The position numbers and the translations under genes are program-made. Shown here piece after piece: positions 24,705 through 27,659 of a stretch of DNA of 27,659 bases. Source of the DNA: an uncultured Clostridium sp. (GTDB lineage Bacteria > Bacillota_I > Bacilli_A > RF39 > UBA660). The notes beneath the pieces were generated by a model. It made no database searches. It was not told where the DNA came from and worked only from the letters and a program-made list of their open reading frames with translations. The stretch lies in NCBI GenBank assembly GCA_905199855.1, contig CAJKHY010000012.1, positions 1-27,659 on the forward strand, written 5' to 3'. Position 1 is the first letter of the stretch, and each line of letters starts with the position of its first letter.

Positions 24705-24720
24705 TTATTTTTTGCCTAGT

Positions 24721-25215
24721 TTACATATTTTTTGTATAGTCTAATAATTTCTTAGTAATAATACCTACAATAATACCAGTTGGAATAGAAAATATTAATA
24801 AATAAGGTAGATAATATATTATATTGTAATTAATTAACACTATCCCAATTAGTACTTGTCCAATACTATGAAAAATAGAACCTATTACACTTACTCCTAC
24901 TATAGAAAAAATTTTTAACCTACAAACCAAATACATTGCAATTACACTAAAAGTTGCCCCGCTTAAACTAAAGAAAAATGGTATATTAAATAAGCCAGTA
25001 ATTAAAATGGACACTAAAAATACTCTAACTACTGATACATACAAAGCTTCCTTAAAACCATATTTTTCTAATATATATAAAATCACTATATTAGCAAGAC
25101 CTAGTTTTAAACCTGGAATAATATTACTAAAAAAAGGAATATATGACTCAATAATAGAAATCACTACTGACATGGCTATTAACATAGATAATCTAATTAC
25201 TTTTCTTAATTCCAT
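24721..25215 (-). CDS. Gx transporter family membrane protein (EetB-like)
   Basis: The protein is 164 residues with about five membrane helices. It matches the family annotated as Gx transporter or heptaprenyl diphosphate synthase component I, shown by the opening RLSMLIAMSVVISIIESYIP and IPGLKLGLANIVILYILEKYGFKEAL. In Listeria the relative EetB is part of the flavin-based extracellular electron transfer locus. It starts 14 bp after the NusG-II gene, with AGGTGG before the ATG. The S-component-like fold suggests small-molecule transport, which is an inference. Confidence 0.82.
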   Translation of the reverse strand: MELRKVIRLSMLIAMSVVISIIESYIPFFSNIIPGLKLGLANIVILYILEKYGFKEALYVSVVRVFLVSILITGLFNIPFFFSLSGATFSVIAMYLVCRLKIFSIVGVSVIGSIFHSIGQVLIGIVLINYNIIYYLPYLLIFSIPTGIIVGIITKKLLDYTKNM

Positions 25216-25229
25216 TTTTATTCCACCTC

Positions 25230-25571
25230 TTAAATAATAGCATCAAATTCGTTTGTTTCCTCTATTTTAATTATTATCTTATTAGGTAAACAAACAATAG
25301 GAACATTATTACTAATATAACCCTGTTTTGAGCATAAATGGTACTTTGATGTTTCTTCACTAACTCTTACTTTGCCAACATCAGTTTCAATGACAACTTC
25401 TCCTAAATAACCTTTTACTCTATATTTCTCATGTTTATCTAATTTAACTTTTAAAATAACTTTGTCCTCATAATATACTAAAGCATATTTACTACCTACA
25501 TTTGGTTTAATAATAAAAATTAAACTAATAATTAAAACTATAAAAATTAATAAGACATCTTTTTTATTCAT
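25230..25571 (-). CDS. NusG domain II protein, membrane-anchored (EetA-like)
   Basis: The protein is 113 residues. One N-terminal helix (about 6-22) anchors a small beta domain outside the membrane. The domain has GEVVIETDVGKVRVSEET followed by LCSKQGYISNNVPIVCLPNK, the two-cysteine signature of bacterial NusG-domain-II proteins. It is unrelated in role to the transcription factor NusG. The start overlaps the apbE stop by 8 bp. Relatives of this type (EetA) occur next to EetB-like and FMN-binding proteins in electron-transfer loci. Confidence 0.82.
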   Translation of the reverse strand: MNKKDVLLIFIVLIISLIFIIKPNVGSKYALVYYEDKVILKVKLDKHEKYRVKGYLGEVVIETDVGKVRVSEETSKYHLCSKQGYISNNVPIVCLPNKIIIKIEETNEFDAII

Positions 25572-26553
25572 AACTACTAAAACCTTTTGATGTTATAATA
25601 TTATCTTCATTCACATAAAATACTGCCTCAAGATTATCTGTATTATTTACATAATCTAAAGCTTCTTCTAAAGGTAGTAAAAACAAATAAGTACTATACA
25701 TATCAGCATCTTTAGAATTATTGCATATAACGGTTACACTTCTTACATTATTTGCGGGAAATCTTGTTTTAGGGTTAATAATATGATTATATCTAATACC
25801 ATTCACTTCATAATATCTTTGATAATCACCACTTGTAACAACACTTTTATTTTCAATATTAATTTTTTTATACATTTTATTTGTATCATTTGGATCTTCA
25901 ATACCAATAACATATTTACTATCTTTATAAGATTTTCCTACTTTAACATTGCCTCCGGCATTAATTAAATATTTATCTATTTTCTTGTTTTCTAAATAAT
26001 TGCCAACCTCTTCGGTTACATATCCCTTAGTAATCGCTCCAAGATCTAATTTAACATCGCTTTTCTTGAGAAATTTATTTCCTTCCAAAACAATATCATT
26101 AATATCTATATTTAAACTACTTAATTCACTATCAATAGGTACTTTTTTACCATCATTTAAATATCTTTTCCAAACACTAGTAACATTCCCCATCGCTATA
26201 TTAACTAAGCCATTTGTTTTATCATAAGTATCTATTCCATATTTTATTAAAGATGCAAGGTCATCACTAATGGTAACTTCCTTACCAACTTCTAAAATAT
26301 TATTTAAGTAATACACATTTATAACATTATCGTATTTTGTATAAGCATCCACTAAAACATCATACTTGTTATAAATAGATTCTACCTCATTTAAAATTTT
26401 ATCCACTTTTCTATTTTTACTATATAATTTAATATTAATATAAGTATCCATTTTCATAATGTTTTTACTATATTCTAATTTTCTATTTATAAACGAAAAA
26501 TAAAAACCAAATAATAAAATAATAATTGTAATGTAATATAAACTTTTTTTCAT
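25564..26553 (-). CDS. apbE: FAD:protein FMN transferase (ApbE family)
   Basis: The enzyme covalently attaches FMN from FAD to Thr/Ser of extracytoplasmic flavoproteins. The 329 residues begin with a single uncleaved or signal-like helix (about 5-23). ApbE motifs follow: MDTYINIKLYS, LDLGAITKGYV (about 171-181), INAGGNVKVG, SGDYQRYYEVNGIRYNHIINPKT, and DADMYSTYLFLLP near 283 (the metal-binding region; the usual DALST reads DMYST). Its likely substrate is the FMN-binding lipoprotein encoded at 24197-24652. It is the first gene of the cluster and has a strong promoter. Confidence 0.92.
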   Translation of the reverse strand: MKKSLYYITIIILLFGFYFSFINRKLEYSKNIMKMDTYINIKLYSKNRKVDKILNEVESIYNKYDVLVDAYTKYDNVINVYYLNNILEVGKEVTISDDLASLIKYGIDTYDKTNGLVNIAMGNVTSVWKRYLNDGKKVPIDSELSSLNIDINDIVLEGNKFLKKSDVKLDLGAITKGYVTEEVGNYLENKKIDKYLINAGGNVKVGKSYKDSKYVIGIEDPNDTNKMYKKINIENKSVVTSGDYQRYYEVNGIRYNHIINPKTRFPANNVRSVTVICNNSKDADMYSTYLFLLPLEEALDYVNNTDNLEAVFYVNEDNIITSKGFSSYE

Positions 26554-26581
26554 AATTACCTACCTTCTACTTCGTACCTTA

Positions 26582-26610
26582 ACTATACTATAATCTATTT
26601 TGTTTGTCAA
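26582..26610 (-). promoter_or_regulatory. Promoter of the apbE operon
   Basis: Minus-strand TTGACA (26605-26610), 17-nt spacer, TATAGT (26582-26587). The start codon of apbE is about 29 bp downstream, with GAAGGTAGG as ribosome site. Confidence 0.75.
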
Positions 26611-26694
26611 GATTATCTCGAAAATCTGTTCTATTTTTTATTTTTACTTCATATTTTTTATTAATAGTAATATTTATGTTTTTTTATTTATCAC

Positions 26695-26723
26695 TTCACT
26701 TTTTTAATATTTTCATATATAAT
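26695..26723 (+). promoter_or_regulatory. Promoter of the MgtC-family gene
   Basis: TTCACT (26695-26700), 17-nt spacer, TATAAT (26718-26723). AAAGGAGA follows at 26738-26745, before the ATG at 26751. Placing a promoter here also argues against the longer reading frame that begins at 26604. Confidence 0.6.
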
Positions 26724-26750
26724 ATAAGTAAGAATAAAAGGAGAATGTGT

Positions 26751-27455
26751 ATGAGTTATAATTCTTTTTTGGAAAGAATAATTATTTGTTTTGCTCTTAG
26801 TTTTTTAATAGGTATAGAAAGACAATACCGAAGAAGATATATTGGCCTTAGAACGACTATCTTAGTTTGCCTTGGATCATTTCTTTTTGTATCATTTTCT
26901 TTTCTAACTATGAATAACGATATTACAAGAATTGCTGCAGGCGTCGTAACTGGCATCGGTTTCTTAGGCGCAGGAGCCATATTAAAAGATGGTTCTAATG
27001 TTAAAGGTTTAACCACAGCGGCGACCCTATGGTGCGATGCAGCGATTGGTATCTTATGTGCAGGTGGTTTTATCTTTGAAAGTTTAACCAGTACTTTCTT
27101 TATTCTATTTACCAACATTGTTTTAAGATATATAAATAAGAGCCTACATGTTAAAAAGAATGAAAAAAATATCCCAACATTATATTTAATTAAAATTATA
27201 TGTGATGAAAAAGATGAGCCTAATATTAGAAAAATTATTAAAACTAACATAGATAATAAGACCTTGCTAAATAGTATTGAAAGTGTCGATATCACTAATG
27301 AAAGGGTACAAATCGAGTTATGGATAAAAATTTTAGATGTCAAAAATAATAATTTAGATAAAATATTAAATAAAATATCTGTTCAACCTAGTGTTATTTC
27401 ATTTTCTTGTAAACAAGAAAGCTCAGTTTTAGAAATTAATGACGAAGAACTTTGA
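26751..27455 (+). CDS. MgtC/SapB family membrane protein
   Basis: The protein is 234 residues. The N-terminal MgtC domain has four or five helices with the family's conserved segments: FLIGIERQYRRRYIGLRTTILVC, VVTGIGFLGAGAILKDG, and VKGLTTAATLWCDAAIGILCAGG. A soluble C-terminal part of about 85 residues (from KNIPTLYLIKIIC) looks like the ACT-like tail of the longer members. MgtC proteins are linked to magnesium limitation or control of ATP synthase; the exact role is unknown. The frame is open upstream to 26604, but the sequence there contains the promoter, and AAGGAG lies seven bases before the ATG at 26751. It stops with TGA. Confidence 0.87.
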   Translation: MSYNSFLERIIICFALSFLIGIERQYRRRYIGLRTTILVCLGSFLFVSFSFLTMNNDITRIAAGVVTGIGFLGAGAILKDGSNVKGLTTAATLWCDAAIGILCAGGFIFESLTSTFFILFTNIVLRYINKSLHVKKNEKNIPTLYLIKIICDEKDEPNIRKIIKTNIDNKTLLNSIESVDITNERVQIELWIKILDVKNNNLDKILNKISVQPSVISFSCKQESSVLEINDEEL

Positions 27456-27659
27456 CGTAGATAAAATTAATTCCACCTACGATAATTTCTACAAGTAAAG
27501 GTATTTTATCTTCACCGTAGACATAATTCCGGTAGTAGCTACCGTACTTAATTTTATTTTTGTTGTTTCATTTTTGCTATAATGTTTTAATTCTTTAGCC
27601 TTGTTTTATGCAAAATTGTCTTTTATGTATAGCTTTAATCCTTCAAACATGATGTTGAT
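27456..27659. other. Right edge: no convincing gene; possible gene ends and a hairpin
   Basis: The 204 bp hold a CGGTAG/CTACCG hairpin (around 27530-27545) followed by a T-rich stretch, which could serve as the terminator of the MgtC gene. There is also an extended -10 (TGC-TATAAT, about 27577-27585, plus strand). On the minus strand a frame open to the window edge ends at a TAA at 27606-27608 after 17 codons and might be the end of a gene outside the window. Another minus frame (YGSYYRNYVYGEDKIPLL) has no start and looks like decayed coding sequence. Confidence 0.3.

Noticed and set aside
26604..26750. 49-residue N-terminal extension of the MgtC-family protein
   Set aside because: The region holds the promoter and ribosome site for the ATG at 26751 and would add a hydrophobic segment not usual for the family.

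Overview
The window is very AT-rich (roughly a quarter G+C by eye) and densely packed with bacterial genes, nearly all on the minus strand. It looks like a low-GC Firmicute of the Bacilli/Mollicutes-related side, such as an Erysipelotrichia or RF39-like gut lineage. Four things support this: sigma-A style TTGACA/TATAAT promoters with frequent TGn extensions, strong AGGAGG/GGTGA ribosome sites, a T-box leader, and the Firmicute gene order rlmN-prpC-prkC-rsgA-rpe. TGA is used as a stop (for example the ATGA overlap between the two ABC subunits at 5226-5229), so the code is the standard bacterial one and not the Mycoplasma code. This placement is an inference; no rRNA or marker search was possible.

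Layout. 1-3.4 kb: a cut-off exported protein, a PAP2-type membrane enzyme converging on a phosphatidylserine-synthase-like CDP-alcohol phosphotransferase, a DUF421 membrane protein, and a divergent SPFH/band-7 protein with a near-consensus promoter. 3.4-8.2 kb: a lipid kinase (DagK family) followed by a heterodimeric ABC exporter with one canonical and one degenerate ATP site. 8.3-10.9 kb: an alanine T-box controlling a two-gene operon made of a P-loop kinase resembling the archaeal UPF0200 family and a compact 586-residue alanyl-tRNA synthetase. 11.1-16.1 kb: the rlmN-prpC-prkC-rsgA-rpe operon. Here the PASTA kinase is cut by an in-frame ochre codon exactly at its transmembrane helix, separating a soluble kinase from its wall-sensing domain.

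16.1-19.3 kb is an accessory island of DUF4143-type AAA ATPases. It holds a pseudogene that is a chimera of two different ATPase families, and an intact 413-residue relative whose promoter is bracketed by two nearly identical 42-bp repeats. 19.5-23.3 kb: DnaE polymerase with a ruined PHP domain, an Fe/Mn superoxide dismutase and a tRNA-Thr. 23.3-26.6 kb: undecaprenyl-diphosphatase plus a set (ApbE, NusG-II protein, Gx transporter, FMN-binding lipoprotein) that matches the core of flavin-based extracellular electron transfer loci. The window ends with an MgtC-family membrane protein and about 200 bp without a convincing gene.

The points I consider most worth following up are the paired promoter-flanking repeats of the ATPase gene, the stop-interrupted PrkC, the T-box operon pairing a UPF0200-like kinase with a minimal AlaRS, and the compact electron-transfer module.
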